Below are positions 18,191-26,298 of a stretch of 64,000 bases of DNA, in pieces (positions within the stretch are counted from its first letter, which is position 1; every line of letters starts with the position of its first letter). The position numbers were made by a program, and so were the translations under genes. The stretch lies in assembly GCF_023534745.1 (NCBI RefSeq), contig NZ_JAMHJQ010000016.1, positions 1 through 64,000 on the forward strand, in the 5' to 3' direction. The stretch comes from Streptomyces sp. 35G-GA-8 (lineage in GTDB: Bacteria > Actinomycetota > Actinomycetes > Streptomycetales > Streptomycetaceae). The notes beneath the pieces are model-generated. The model was given only the letters and a program-made list of their open reading frames with translations, had not been told where the DNA came from and searched no databases.

Positions 18191-19468
18191 CTAGCCTTCG
18201 GTCGGCACCTCGGTCGGCACCTCGGTCGGCACCTCAGTCGGCACCTCGGCCGGCACCTCGGCCGGCACCTCGGTCAGCACCTCGCCGAGGACCCTCGCCG
18301 CCCGTTCCGCGTCGGCGAAACCCGTATAGAGCGGGGTGAATCCGAAGCGCAGCACGTCCGGCCTGCGCAGATCCCCGACGATGCCCCGGGCGATGAGCGC
18401 CGCCATGACGGCGGGCGCCTCGGCGCAGCGCAGTGCGATCTGGCTGCCGCGCTCGGCGTGCGCGGCGGGCGTGAGCGAACGGACCCGGCCCGGTGGCGCG
18501 TATGCCTCCACGCACTCCAGGAAGAAGTCCGTGAGCGCCAGGCTCTTCTCCCGTACCGCCGCCAGGCTCACCCCTTCCCAGACGTCGAGGGCCGCCTCCA
18601 GGGCCAGCATGGAGAGGATGTCGGGCGTGCCGACCCGGCCCCGTACCGCGCCGTCCGCCGCCTCGAAGTCCTGGGACATGGCGAACGGGTCGGTGTGGGA
18701 GTTCCAGCCGGGCAGCGGGGAGTCGAAGCGTGCCTGGTGGCGCTCGGCGACATAGAGGAAGGCGGGGGAACCGGGCCCGCCGTTCAGGTACTTGTACGTG
18801 CAGCCCACCGCGAGGTCGACGCCGTGCTCGTCGAGACCGACCGGCAGGGCGCCCGCGCTGTGGCAGAGGTCCCAGACGGCGAGCGCCCCGGCCGCGTGCA
18901 CGGCGGCGGTGATCCCGGGGAGGTCGTGCAGCCGGCCGGTCCGGAAGTCGACATGGTTGACGAGTACGACGGCGGTGCGCGGCCCGAGCGCGCCGAGCAG
19001 ATTCCCGGGGTCGACGGGGACGATCGGCAGGCCGGTCATCCGGGCCGCGGAGCGCGCGATGTATCCGTCCGTGGGGAAGGTCGTGGCGTCGACAAGGATC
19101 TCGTCCCTGGCCGGCTCCGCCGGATCCAGCAGCCGTACCGCGCCCACCACGGCCTTGAAGACATTGACGCTGGTGGAGTCGCCGACCACGATCCGGCCCT
19201 GCCCCGCGCCCACGAGCGGGGCGATACGGTCGCCGATCCGCTCGGGCGCGGTCCACCAGCCGCTCTCGGTCCAGGAGCGGATGCGCAGCTCGCCCCACTG
19301 CCGGGTGATCACGTCCTGGACGCGCTCGGGGACATGGCGGGGCAGCGCGCCCAGGGAGTTGCCGTCGAGATAGACGGAGTCGTCGTGGAGGGTGAACAGA
19401 TCGCGCAGCGCGGCCAGTTCGTCGGCGGAGTCCAGCATCGCGGCCTGGACGGCAAGAGACTCAGACAT
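18191..19468 (-). CDS. kynU: kynureninase
   Basis: A 425-residue PLP enzyme that cleaves kynurenine to anthranilate and alanine. Start ATG 19468 overlaps the end of the dioxygenase gene by eight bases. Family landmarks are YLDGNSLG near residue 34, GDSTSVNVFK, LVNHVDFRTG, VWDLCHSAGALP with the cofactor-binding Asp, and the lysine that binds PLP in GCTYKYLNGGPGSPAF (about residue 225). The C-terminus carries an unusual tail of about 28 residues made of repeated EVPA/EVPT units, encoded by seven 12-bp DNA repeats, absent from ordinary kynureninases and unlikely to be catalytic. Confidence 0.96.
   Translation of the reverse strand: MSESLAVQAAMLDSADELAALRDLFTLHDDSVYLDGNSLGALPRHVPERVQDVITRQWGELRIRSWTESGWWTAPERIGDRIAPLVGAGQGRIVVGDSTSVNVFKAVVGAVRLLDPAEPARDEILVDATTFPTDGYIARSAARMTGLPIVPVDPGNLLGALGPRTAVVLVNHVDFRTGRLHDLPGITAAVHAAGALAVWDLCHSAGALPVGLDEHGVDLAVGCTYKYLNGGPGSPAFLYVAERHQARFDSPLPGWNSHTDPFAMSQDFEAADGAVRGRVGTPDILSMLALEAALDVWEGVSLAAVREKSLALTDFFLECVEAYAPPGRVRSLTPAAHAERGSQIALRCAEAPAVMAALIARGIVGDLRRPDVLRFGFTPLYTGFADAERAARVLGEVLTEVPAEVPAEVPTEVPTEVPTEVPTEG
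18201..18284. repeat. seven 12-bp tandem repeats at the end of kynU
   Basis: Units of GTCGGCACCTCG (with one-base variants, including GCCGGCACCTCG and GTCAGCACCTCG) begin at 18201, 18213, 18225, 18237, 18249, 18261 and 18273. Being 12 bp, they keep the kynU frame and encode EVPT/EVPA units. Confidence 0.93.
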
Positions 19469-20306
19469 GGCTGCGCGCCGTCCACAGCTCGGGGAACACG
19501 TTCTTCGTGGCCCGCTTCTCCAGCCAGGCCACGCCCGCGGAGCCGCCCGTACCGGTCTTGGACCCCATCGCCCGCCTCGTCGCCACCAGATGGTCGTTGC
19601 GCCATCGCCACACCAGCTCGCCGACATCCGTCAACGCCTCACCGAGCCGGATGAGTTCGGTGTGCTGATCGGGCTCGCGGTATATCCCGGCCCAGATCTC
19701 CTCGACCGCCCGCGACGACTCGTACCGCTGCGCGAGATCGCGGTCGAGCACATCCGCGGGCACCGGCAGCCCGCGCCGGGCGAGCAGCCGCAGGACCTCG
19801 TCGTACAGGCTCGGCTCCTGAAGCGCCTTCTCCAGCTCGGCGTGGACGCGCGGCGCGCCCCGGTGCGGGACGAGCATCGACGCGGACTTGTCGCCGAGCA
19901 GGAACTCCATGCGCCGGTACATCGCCGACTGGAAGCCGGAGCCCTCGCCGAGCGCGGCGCGGTAGGAGTTGAACTGCGCGGGCGTCAGCCGGCCGAGCGG
20001 CTTCCACGAGGCGTTCAGCGCCTCCAGTTCGTGGACGGACCGCTTGAGCGCGTCGATCGCCACCGGGATCCGGTCCTCGCGCAGCGCGCGGGACGCGGTC
20101 TCCCACTCATGGACCAGGACGGTGAACCACAACTCCATGACCTGAGTCGTGACGAGAAAGACCATCTCGCCGGGGTCGTCGGAGCGCGGGTGCTGCAAAT
20201 GGGTGAGGACGTCCGCCTGGACGTAGTCCTCGTAGGGGGTGGTCCCGGCGAAGTCGAGGTTCGGGGCTTCCGAACCGGCTTCGGGGACATCGGAGGCGTG
20301 CGACAT
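19461..20306 (-). CDS. kynA: tryptophan 2,3-dioxygenase
   Basis: A 281-residue haem dioxygenase that opens the indole ring of tryptophan to N-formylkynurenine. ATG 20306 is selected because GAGGAG precedes it; earlier in-frame codons lack a ribosome site. Family landmarks: TPYEDYVQADVL, MELWFTVLVHE, LNASWKPLGRLTPAQFNSYRAALGEGSGFQS, and the haem-ligand His in WRWRNDHLV thirteen residues before GTGGSAGVAWL. The residue aligned with the distal His of Xanthomonas TDO appears to be Thr (LVTTQ). It overlaps kynU by eight bases, so tryptophan degradation is coupled. Streptomyces use this route for anthranilate and for some antibiotic precursors. Confidence 0.95.
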   Translation of the reverse strand: MSHASDVPEAGSEAPNLDFAGTTPYEDYVQADVLTHLQHPRSDDPGEMVFLVTTQVMELWFTVLVHEWETASRALREDRIPVAIDALKRSVHELEALNASWKPLGRLTPAQFNSYRAALGEGSGFQSAMYRRMEFLLGDKSASMLVPHRGAPRVHAELEKALQEPSLYDEVLRLLARRGLPVPADVLDRDLAQRYESSRAVEEIWAGIYREPDQHTELIRLGEALTDVGELVWRWRNDHLVATRRAMGSKTGTGGSAGVAWLEKRATKNVFPELWTARSHV

Positions 20307-20399
20307 CTCTGTCTCCTCGATATGTGTTCCCGGGTAGCGGTCCGCCCCTTCCGTGTTGGTTACGGAGCCCCGGTCCCCTCCCGGCATCATAATCCGGGG

Positions 20400-21329
20400 T
20401 CAGACCTCCGGGCCTGTGATGTACTTCCCGTTCTCGTCGTACGGCCAGGCGTTGGACTCGCAGCCGTCCAGGCCCTTGATCTGCTGCATCATCACCGGGG
20501 CGAGCCGGCCGGGGCCGGAGCAGCCCAAATGGGTACGCAGACCGATCTCGTGGCCGACCTCGTGGTTGATGATCAGATGCCGGTATTCCGAGGCCGGCCC
20601 GTCGAATGTCGGGGATCCAAGGACCCAGCGCCGCAGATTGACCACGACACCGTCCACCGTCTCGCAGTTCAGCTCGCCGTGGGTGTCGAGTCCCTGGGCA
20701 CCGCAGAGCTTGTCGGCGGTGGCCGGGGTGGCGATACGGATGACGAAGTCGGCGTTCGTGGAGACCAGCTGGAAGGAGCCCCGGCCGTGCGCGGCCCAGC
20801 CGCGCGGATGGGCGAGGATCCGTTCGATCTCGGCCGCCGCTTCCTTCGCGGAGATGTCGACCCCGTTCTCGACCTGGACGCGGTAGCGGCGCAGCGGCCC
20901 CTGACCGACCGGGTCGCCATGCGCCCGCGCGGTGGTGAAGGTGCCGGGCCCCGAGGCGGGGACACGGGGCGCTGCCGACGATTTCTCCCCGTCGTCCTTT
21001 CCGTCGTCCTCGCCGTCGTCCTCGCCGGCCGACGCGGACGGCGAGGACGACGGGGGCGGGGGCTCCGGGGACGGGGGCTCCGGGAACGGCGTGCTGGGCG
21101 ACGCGGGGAGCACGTCCGCGGTCGTGGTGGCCCCGCTCTCCCCCGTACCGCCGCCCTGCCAGGCGGCGACGGCGGCTCCCGCGCCGAGGAGTACGACGAC
21201 CAGGCCCAGCCCTACCGGGCCCAGCCGGACGGGCGGACGGCCGCGGCCACGGCGCCTCCCGCGCACGCGAGCACGGACACGGTCACGACCGCGGCGGCCT
21301 ATTCGACGGACGGCGGCGCGCTTACCCAA
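20400..21329 (-). CDS. DUF3152 membrane-anchored metalloprotease-like protein
   Basis: A 309-residue protein, best start TTG 21329 with GGGGAG nine bases upstream. An Arg-rich cytoplasmic start (about 1-35) is followed by one membrane helix (LGLVVVLLGAGAAVAA), a Pro/Ser/Glu-Asp linker with EDDGEDDGKDDG repeats, then a DUF3152 domain (about 135-309). That domain has an HEVGH zinc-protease motif (LIINHEVGHEIGL) and conserved Cys residues (LCGAQG, LNCETV, LGCSG, DGCESN) that probably form disulfides outside the cell. The domain is a predicted zincin of unknown substrate. It lies 93 bp upstream-side of kynA and is not obviously linked to it. Confidence 0.9.
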   Translation of the reverse strand: MGKRAAVRRIGRRGRDRVRARVRGRRRGRGRPPVRLGPVGLGLVVVLLGAGAAVAAWQGGGTGESGATTTADVLPASPSTPFPEPPSPEPPPPSSSPSASAGEDDGEDDGKDDGEKSSAAPRVPASGPGTFTTARAHGDPVGQGPLRRYRVQVENGVDISAKEAAAEIERILAHPRGWAAHGRGSFQLVSTNADFVIRIATPATADKLCGAQGLDTHGELNCETVDGVVVNLRRWVLGSPTFDGPASEYRHLIINHEVGHEIGLRTHLGCSGPGRLAPVMMQQIKGLDGCESNAWPYDENGKYITGPEV

Positions 21330-21584
21330 AACGAACGTCTCCCCTGGTGCGACCGGCGTGGGGGGAGAGGCGCGAGTGGGGGCCTCTGTGCCGGGGTCTG
21401 CTGATGATCTGCTGCGCGCGATCGATCAGACCGAAGGCCCGCGCCCTTGATGACGGACGGGGCCCTCGATGGGTTCCGTTTCGGAGCGATCAGCAACGGT
21501 CGGCTGCTTGTCGGCCACGAGGGAACGGGCGGCCCCCGGTCGGGGAGCCGCCGTAGAAACAGGGATCAGCCAGGGAGGCGCGGG

Positions 21585-21998
21585 TCAGCCGAGGGTGTCG
21601 GCCGCGAGCGGCGAGGAGTCGCGCAGGAACGTCGCGCAGCGCTCGTACTCGTCCTGCTCCCCGATCGCCTGCGCGGCGCGGGCGAGCGCGTGCAGGGCAC
21701 GCAGGAAGCCGCGGTTCGGCTCGTGCTCCCACGGCACCGGGCCGTGGCCCTTCCAGCCGCTGCGCCGCAGGGAGTCCAGCCCGCGGTGGTAACCGGTCCT
21801 CGCGTACGCGTACGACTCGACGACATGGCCGTTCTCGAACGCGGCGTCGGCGAGCTGTGCCCAGGCCAGCGAGGAGGTCGGATACTTCGCGGCGACGTCG
21901 GCGGGCGGCGTGCCGTTCGCGAGCAGCTCACGCGGCTCGGGATCGTCGGGCAGCTGAGTGGGGGGCGGTCCCCCCAGCAGGTTTTCATGGATGGCCAT
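21585..21998 (-). CDS. DUF3151 protein
   Basis: A 137-residue protein of the actinobacterial DUF3151 family, recognisable by MAIHENLLGGPPPTQLP, YPTSSLAWAQLAD, YAYARTGYHRGLDSLRRSGWKGHGPVPWEHEPNRGFLRALHALARAA as segments in order, and the terminal DEYERCATFL. The central part resembles tetratricopeptide-like helices. Function is unknown. It begins two bases after the MFS gene stop, so the two are in one transcript. Confidence 0.93.
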   Translation of the reverse strand: MAIHENLLGGPPPTQLPDDPEPRELLANGTPPADVAAKYPTSSLAWAQLADAAFENGHVVESYAYARTGYHRGLDSLRRSGWKGHGPVPWEHEPNRGFLRALHALARAAQAIGEQDEYERCATFLRDSSPLAADTLG

Positions 21999-22000
21999 AC

Positions 22001-23632
22001 CTACAGTCTGCCTTGCTCCGGCCCGGCGGACCCCGCGTCCCCGCCTCCCGCCGAACCCCCGCCCGGACCTCCGCCCAATCCCCCACGCGGACCCTTGCCC
22101 GAACCCCCGCCCAAACCGCCGCCGGGCCCCCCGCCCAAACCGCTACCGGGCCCGCCGGAACCGCCGGCCGCGCCGCCCCCGCCGTCGGCCGCTCCCTCCC
22201 CGGCCAGCCGCTCCAAGGGCGGCGCGGACAGTCCGCAGTTCACCCGGCACTCGGGCTCGGTCCGGGCGGCAGCCGCCTTCGGCGTACGTACCGTCGCCCA
22301 GGCGATCAGCGCGCCCGCCACCAGCACCCCCGCGCACAGCGGCATCGCGCGGTGGAAGGTGGTGTCGAACTGGGTCGCCGAGTGGTACGCCTCCGGGCCC
22401 GTGCCCGTGAGCAGCGGGAGCGCGGCGACCGCGAGCAGGCCCGCCGCGCGGGCCGCCGCGTTGTTGATGCCGCTGGCCAGACCCGCGCGCGCGGTGTCCA
22501 CGGAGGCCAGCACCGTCGATGTCAGCGGCGCGACCAGCGTCACCATCCCCATCCCCAGCACCACCAGCGCGGGCAGCACATCCGCGAGATACGAGGCGCC
22601 CGAGCCCACCCGCAGCATCAGCAGCAGCCCGGCCGCGCACAGCAGCGGCCCCACGGTGAGCGGGATCCGCGGGCCGATCCGCTCCGCCAGTTCGCCGGAG
22701 CGCGCGGAGAGCAGCAGCATCAGCACGGTCGTCGGCAGCAGCGCGGCCCCCGCGCCGAGCGCCGAGTACCCGACGACCACCTGGAGCTGGAGCGAGGCGA
22801 GGAAGAAGAAGCCGCCGAACGCCGCGTACACGCAGAGCGTCACCAGATTCACCGCGCTGAACTGCCGGGACGCGAAGATCGACAGCGGCAGCATCGGGTC
22901 CGCTCTGCGCCGCTCGACCAGTACGAAGACGACCGCGACCAGCACGCCCGCCACCCCCGACCAGGCCGCCTTGCCGATCAGCGCGTAGGTGATCAGCGCC
23001 AGCGCCGCCGCACCGAGGAACGCGCCCAGCACATCGAACCGGCCGTGGTGCGCCGGATCCCTGGTCTCCGGTACATGGCGCAGCGCCACCGGTACGCACA
23101 GCGCGGCCAGCGGCACATTGATCAGGAACACCCAGCGCCAGCCGGGACCGTCGACCAGCCAGCCGCCGAGGAACGGGCCGACGGCCGCGCCGACCCCGCC
23201 GAGCCCCGACCACACCCCGACGGCCCGCGCGCGGTCGTCCGGATGGAAGCTCGACTGAATGATCGCGAGCGAGCCCGGTACGAGCAGCGCCCCGCCCACA
23301 CCCTGGAGCGCGCGGGCGATGATCAGCACCAGGGCGCTCGGCGCGACCCCGCACAGCAGCGAGCCGCACGCGAACCAGACGATCCCGATCACAAAGATCC
23401 GCCGCCTGCCGTACCGGTCGCCGAGCGATCCACCCAGCAGGATCAGCCCGGCCAGCGTGAGCATGTAGGCGTTGACGGTCCACTGGAGGTCCGCGAGATT
23501 CGCGTTCAGGGAGTCCCCGATATGCGGCAGCGCGACATTGACGACGGTGGAGTCCAGCAGGGCCATGGTCGAGCCGAGCACCGTCGTCAGAATGACCCAG
23601 CGCCCCTTGGCGGACGACAGCCTGATGTCCAT
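22001..23632 (-). CDS. MFS drug exporter, DHA2 (EmrB/QacA) family
   Basis: A 543-residue transporter with about 14 membrane helices. ATG 23632 is used (MDIRLSSAKGRWVILTTVLG, then LDSTVVNVALP of motif D1). Motif A is GGSLGDRYGRRR and motif C is near VPGSLAIIQSSF. This is a proton-driven multidrug or metabolite exporter family. The C-terminus is odd: about 60 residues of Gly/Pro/Ser repeats (GGGPGG-type) encoded by a GC-rich repetitive stretch (22016-22200). It is the first gene before DUF3151 and separated from fba by a strong hairpin. Confidence 0.93.
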   Translation of the reverse strand: MDIRLSSAKGRWVILTTVLGSTMALLDSTVVNVALPHIGDSLNANLADLQWTVNAYMLTLAGLILLGGSLGDRYGRRRIFVIGIVWFACGSLLCGVAPSALVLIIARALQGVGGALLVPGSLAIIQSSFHPDDRARAVGVWSGLGGVGAAVGPFLGGWLVDGPGWRWVFLINVPLAALCVPVALRHVPETRDPAHHGRFDVLGAFLGAAALALITYALIGKAAWSGVAGVLVAVVFVLVERRRADPMLPLSIFASRQFSAVNLVTLCVYAAFGGFFFLASLQLQVVVGYSALGAGAALLPTTVLMLLLSARSGELAERIGPRIPLTVGPLLCAAGLLLMLRVGSGASYLADVLPALVVLGMGMVTLVAPLTSTVLASVDTARAGLASGINNAAARAAGLLAVAALPLLTGTGPEAYHSATQFDTTFHRAMPLCAGVLVAGALIAWATVRTPKAAAARTEPECRVNCGLSAPPLERLAGEGAADGGGGAAGGSGGPGSGLGGGPGGGLGGGSGKGPRGGLGGGPGGGSAGGGDAGSAGPEQGRL

Positions 23633-23687
23633 ACGGGGATCATCCTCGTCCCGAAGCCCGGTGGCGACCCGGCGGACGATATGGCAA

Positions 23688-23717
23688 GGGCCCGGCATCG
23701 TGATCGATGCCGGGCCC
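23688..23717. terminator. terminator after fba
   Basis: A perfect 13-bp stem GGGCCCGGCATCG (23688-23700) and CGATGCCGGGCCC (23705-23717) with loop TGAT, 29 bp past the fba stop and 55 bp before the MFS start. Confidence 0.8.
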
Positions 23718-23745
23718 GCCGTACGGGAGATACCGCTCCCGCGCG

Positions 23746-24777
23746 TTACTTGAGCTTGGTGCCCGTCGAACGCAGCGCGGCGCACGCCTCGGTGACGCGC
23801 TTGGCCATGCCGGCCTCGGCCAGCTTGCCCCAGGTGCGCGGGTCGTAGGTCTTCTTGGAGCCGACCTCGCCGTCGACCTTCAGCACACCGTCGTAGTTCT
23901 TCAGCATGTGGTCCGCGACGGGACGCGTGAAGGCGTACTGGGTGTCGGTGTCGAGGTTCATCTTCACAACGCCGTTCTCCAGCGCCGTGGCGATCTCCTC
24001 GGCGGTGGAGCCGGAGCCGCCGTGGAAGACGAAGTCGAAGGGCTGGCTGCCTGCGGCCCTGCCGTACTTGGAGGCCACACCATCCTGGAGGTCCTTGAGC
24101 AGCTCGGGGCGGAGCACGACATTGCCCGGCTCGTAGACGCCGTGGACATTGCCGAAGGACGCGGCCAGCAGGTAGCGGCCCTTCTCGCCGAGGCCAAGGG
24201 CCTCGGCCGTACGCAGCGCGTCCTCGACGGTGGTGTACAGCTCGTCGTTGATCTCGTGGCTGACGCCGTCCTCCTCGCCGCCGGTCGGGGTGATCTCGAC
24301 CTCAAGGATGATCTTGGCGGCGGCGGCCTTGGCGAGCAGTTCCTCGCCGATGGCCAGGTTGTCGGCGAGCGTCTCGGCGGAGCCATCCCACATATGCGAC
24401 TGGAAGAGCGGGTTGCGGCCGGCCGCGACGCGCTCGGCGGAGATGTCGAGCAGCGGGCGGACATAGCCGTCGAGCTTGTCCTTGGGACAGTGGTCGGTGT
24501 GCAGCGCGACGGTGATGTCGTACTTCGCGGCGACGATATGCGCGAACTCGGCAAGGGCGACCGCACCGGTCACCATGTCCTTGTTGTACTGGCCGCCCAG
24601 GAACTCCGCACCGCCGGTGGACATCTGGATGATGCCGTCGCTCTCGGCCTCCGCGAAGCCACGCAGTGCGGCGTGCAGGGTCTGGGACGAGGTCACATTG
24701 ATGGCCGGGTAGGCGAACTTGCCTGCCTTCGCCCGATCGAGCATCTCGGCGTAGACCTCGGGGGTTGCGATGGGCAT
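23746..24777 (-). CDS. fbaA: class II fructose-bisphosphate aldolase
   Basis: A 343-residue zinc enzyme that splits fructose-1,6-bisphosphate in glycolysis and makes it in gluconeogenesis. Landmarks are the start MPIATPEVYAEML, INVTSSQTLHAALRG, the metal/catalytic LHTDHCPKDKLDGY (His and Asp-His), the second metal residues in EVEITPTGGEEDGV and the phosphate loop FHGGSGST. The length is typical of actinobacterial Fba. It is the usual single-copy gene next to pyrE in Streptomyces. Confidence 0.98.
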   Translation of the reverse strand: MPIATPEVYAEMLDRAKAGKFAYPAINVTSSQTLHAALRGFAEAESDGIIQMSTGGAEFLGGQYNKDMVTGAVALAEFAHIVAAKYDITVALHTDHCPKDKLDGYVRPLLDISAERVAAGRNPLFQSHMWDGSAETLADNLAIGEELLAKAAAAKIILEVEITPTGGEEDGVSHEINDELYTTVEDALRTAEALGLGEKGRYLLAASFGNVHGVYEPGNVVLRPELLKDLQDGVASKYGRAAGSQPFDFVFHGGSGSTAEEIATALENGVVKMNLDTDTQYAFTRPVADHMLKNYDGVLKVDGEVGSKKTYDPRTWGKLAEAGMAKRVTEACAALRSTGTKLK

Positions 24778-24878
24778 CGGGCCGCTCCTTGTGATGTGCG
24801 GGTGAGAGGTTCTTGTCCCTGACCTGGGGGCGACGTCATCGTCACCCCCATCTTTCCAGACTCCTGTACGGACTCCAC

Positions 24879-24919
24879 CCGGGTCCCGGCCGTTTCACGT
24901 GAAACAGCCGGGACCCGGA
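24879..24919. terminator. hairpin holding the parS palindrome
   Basis: CCGGGTCCCGGC (24879-24890) pairs with GCCGGGACCCGG (24907-24918), bracketing the 14-bp palindrome at 24892-24905. It lies 13 bp past the pyrE stop, so it may act as the pyrE terminator as well as carrying parS. Confidence 0.65.
24892..24905. promoter_or_regulatory. parS: parS centromere site (ParB binding)
   Basis: GTTTCACGTGAAAC, a perfect palindrome identical to the Streptomyces parS consensus core. ParB bound at parS sites clustered around oriC organises chromosome segregation during sporulation. It is intergenic, between fba and pyrE, as most Streptomyces parS sites are. I saw only one such site in the window. Confidence 0.9.
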
Positions 24920-24931
24920 CGAAAGCCCAGC

Positions 24932-25471
24932 TCAGCCGAGACCCAGTTCATCCAGCGCATAGACATTGAGGTACGGAAGGCCCGCCTCCGCGATCGCCGG
25001 AGCGGCGCCCCGCTCCACGATGACCGCGACCGCGACAACCTCGCCGCCGGCCTCACGGACCGCCTCGACCGCCGTCAGCGGCGAACCGCCCGTGGTCGAG
25101 GTGTCCTCGACCACCAGACAGCGGCGCCCCTTGACGTCCGTCCCCTCGATCCGGCGCTGGAGGCCATGCGCCTTCTGCGCCTTACGGACAACGAACGCGT
25201 CGAGCCGCTGCCCGCGCGCCGCGGCGGCGTGCAGCATCGACGTCGCCACCGGATCGGCGCCCAGCGTCAGCCCGCCGACGCAGTCGAAGTCAAGCTCGGC
25301 GGTGGTGTCGAGCATGATCTGACCGACCAGCGGTGCGGCATGACCGTCCAGCGTGATCCGGCGCAGATCGATGTACCAGTCGGCCTCGATCCCCGAGGAG
25401 AGGGTCACCCTGCCGTGCACCACGGCCTTGTCCTTGATCAGTTGCAGCAGCTCAGCCCGTACGTCAGTCAT
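24932..25471 (-). CDS. pyrE: orotate phosphoribosyltransferase
   Basis: A 179-residue enzyme that joins orotate to PRPP to give OMP in pyrimidine synthesis. The start is ATG 25471 (MTDVRAELLQLIKDKAV), the usual PyrE beginning. The PRPP loop is CLVVEDTSTTGGSPLTAV, and VGGLTLGADPVA and VRKAQKAHG supply the substrate and catalytic Lys residues. It is preceded by the aldose epimerase gene in the same direction with 23 bp between them, so the two may be co-transcribed. Confidence 0.97.
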   Translation of the reverse strand: MTDVRAELLQLIKDKAVVHGRVTLSSGIEADWYIDLRRITLDGHAAPLVGQIMLDTTAELDFDCVGGLTLGADPVATSMLHAAAARGQRLDAFVVRKAQKAHGLQRRIEGTDVKGRRCLVVEDTSTTGGSPLTAVEAVREAGGEVVAVAVIVERGAAPAIAEAGLPYLNVYALDELGLG

Positions 25472-25494
25472 GCCCACGAGCTTAGGTCCTGTGT

Positions 25495-26289
25495 TCAGAG
25501 CCGCCGCCAACGCCAGGTCGCGCCGATCTCCAGCGGCTCCACGGGGGTGACCAGCCGGGGCGCGGTATTGAGCCCATTCGGCGGACCCGACTGCGGTTCC
25601 ACACACACCGCCTCCGCCTGCTCGTCATAGACCACCACCCACTCGGCGCGGCTCGTGACCTTCAGCTCCAGCCGCTCGGGCCAGGTCAGGGTCACCTCGA
25701 CACCGTCGGGCATCCCGAAGCAGTCGTCCCAGGGACCGGGGCGCGGCGTGATCCTGCGCCCGGTGGGCAGATGGTCGGCGCCGCGCTCCTCCTGCCAGGC
25801 GGGGTCGAAGTCGACGCGCGCCTCGCTTCCCCCCAGATCACGCAGAAACCACGGGTGCCAGCCGGCCTGGGCCGGGAAGGACGTGTCGTACGTCTCCACC
25901 CCCAGCCCCAGCGTCAGCGAGTCCTCGGTCAGCTCGAACGTCTGGGTGACCCGGCCGCTGTACGGCCAGGGGTCGACGAGGTCATACGTGAACACCGCCT
26001 CGCTCCCGGCCACCCGCGCGGGGCGCCAGGCGGTGTCCCGGCCGGTGCCATGGATCGCGTGCGGCGGGGAGTTGAGCGGCATCTGATGGACGACCCCGCC
26101 GTTGCGGAACTGGCCGTTCTCGATCCGCCCACACCACGGCACCATCGGGAAGCAGCCGTACCGCTCGCCCTGGCGCAGCACTTCGGTCCCGCCGATACGC
26201 AGACTGCCGATCCGGCAGCCGTTCGCCGGGGTGATGGTCAACTCGGCGTCGCCCGCCGCCAGTCGGATGCTCTCTTCGCTGCTACTCAC
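25495..26289 (-). CDS. aldose 1-epimerase family protein
   Basis: A 264-residue galactose-mutarotase-like beta-sandwich protein. Landmarks are LTITPANGCRIGSLRIGG at the N-terminus, FPMVPWCGRIENGQFR, HAIHGTGRD with the catalytic-type His, PAQAGWHPWFLRDL with the second His, and a late Glu in EAVCVEPQSGPPNGLN. It probably interconverts sugar anomers or acts on a hexose-6-phosphate; the exact sugar is not readable. It sits between the SRPBCC gene and pyrE, all on the minus strand with short gaps. Confidence 0.93.
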   Translation of the reverse strand: MSSSEESIRLAAGDAELTITPANGCRIGSLRIGGTEVLRQGERYGCFPMVPWCGRIENGQFRNGGVVHQMPLNSPPHAIHGTGRDTAWRPARVAGSEAVFTYDLVDPWPYSGRVTQTFELTEDSLTLGLGVETYDTSFPAQAGWHPWFLRDLGGSEARVDFDPAWQEERGADHLPTGRRITPRPGPWDDCFGMPDGVEVTLTWPERLELKVTSRAEWVVVYDEQAEAVCVEPQSGPPNGLNTAPRLVTPVEPLEIGATWRWRRL

Positions 26290-26298
26290 ACCACGACA

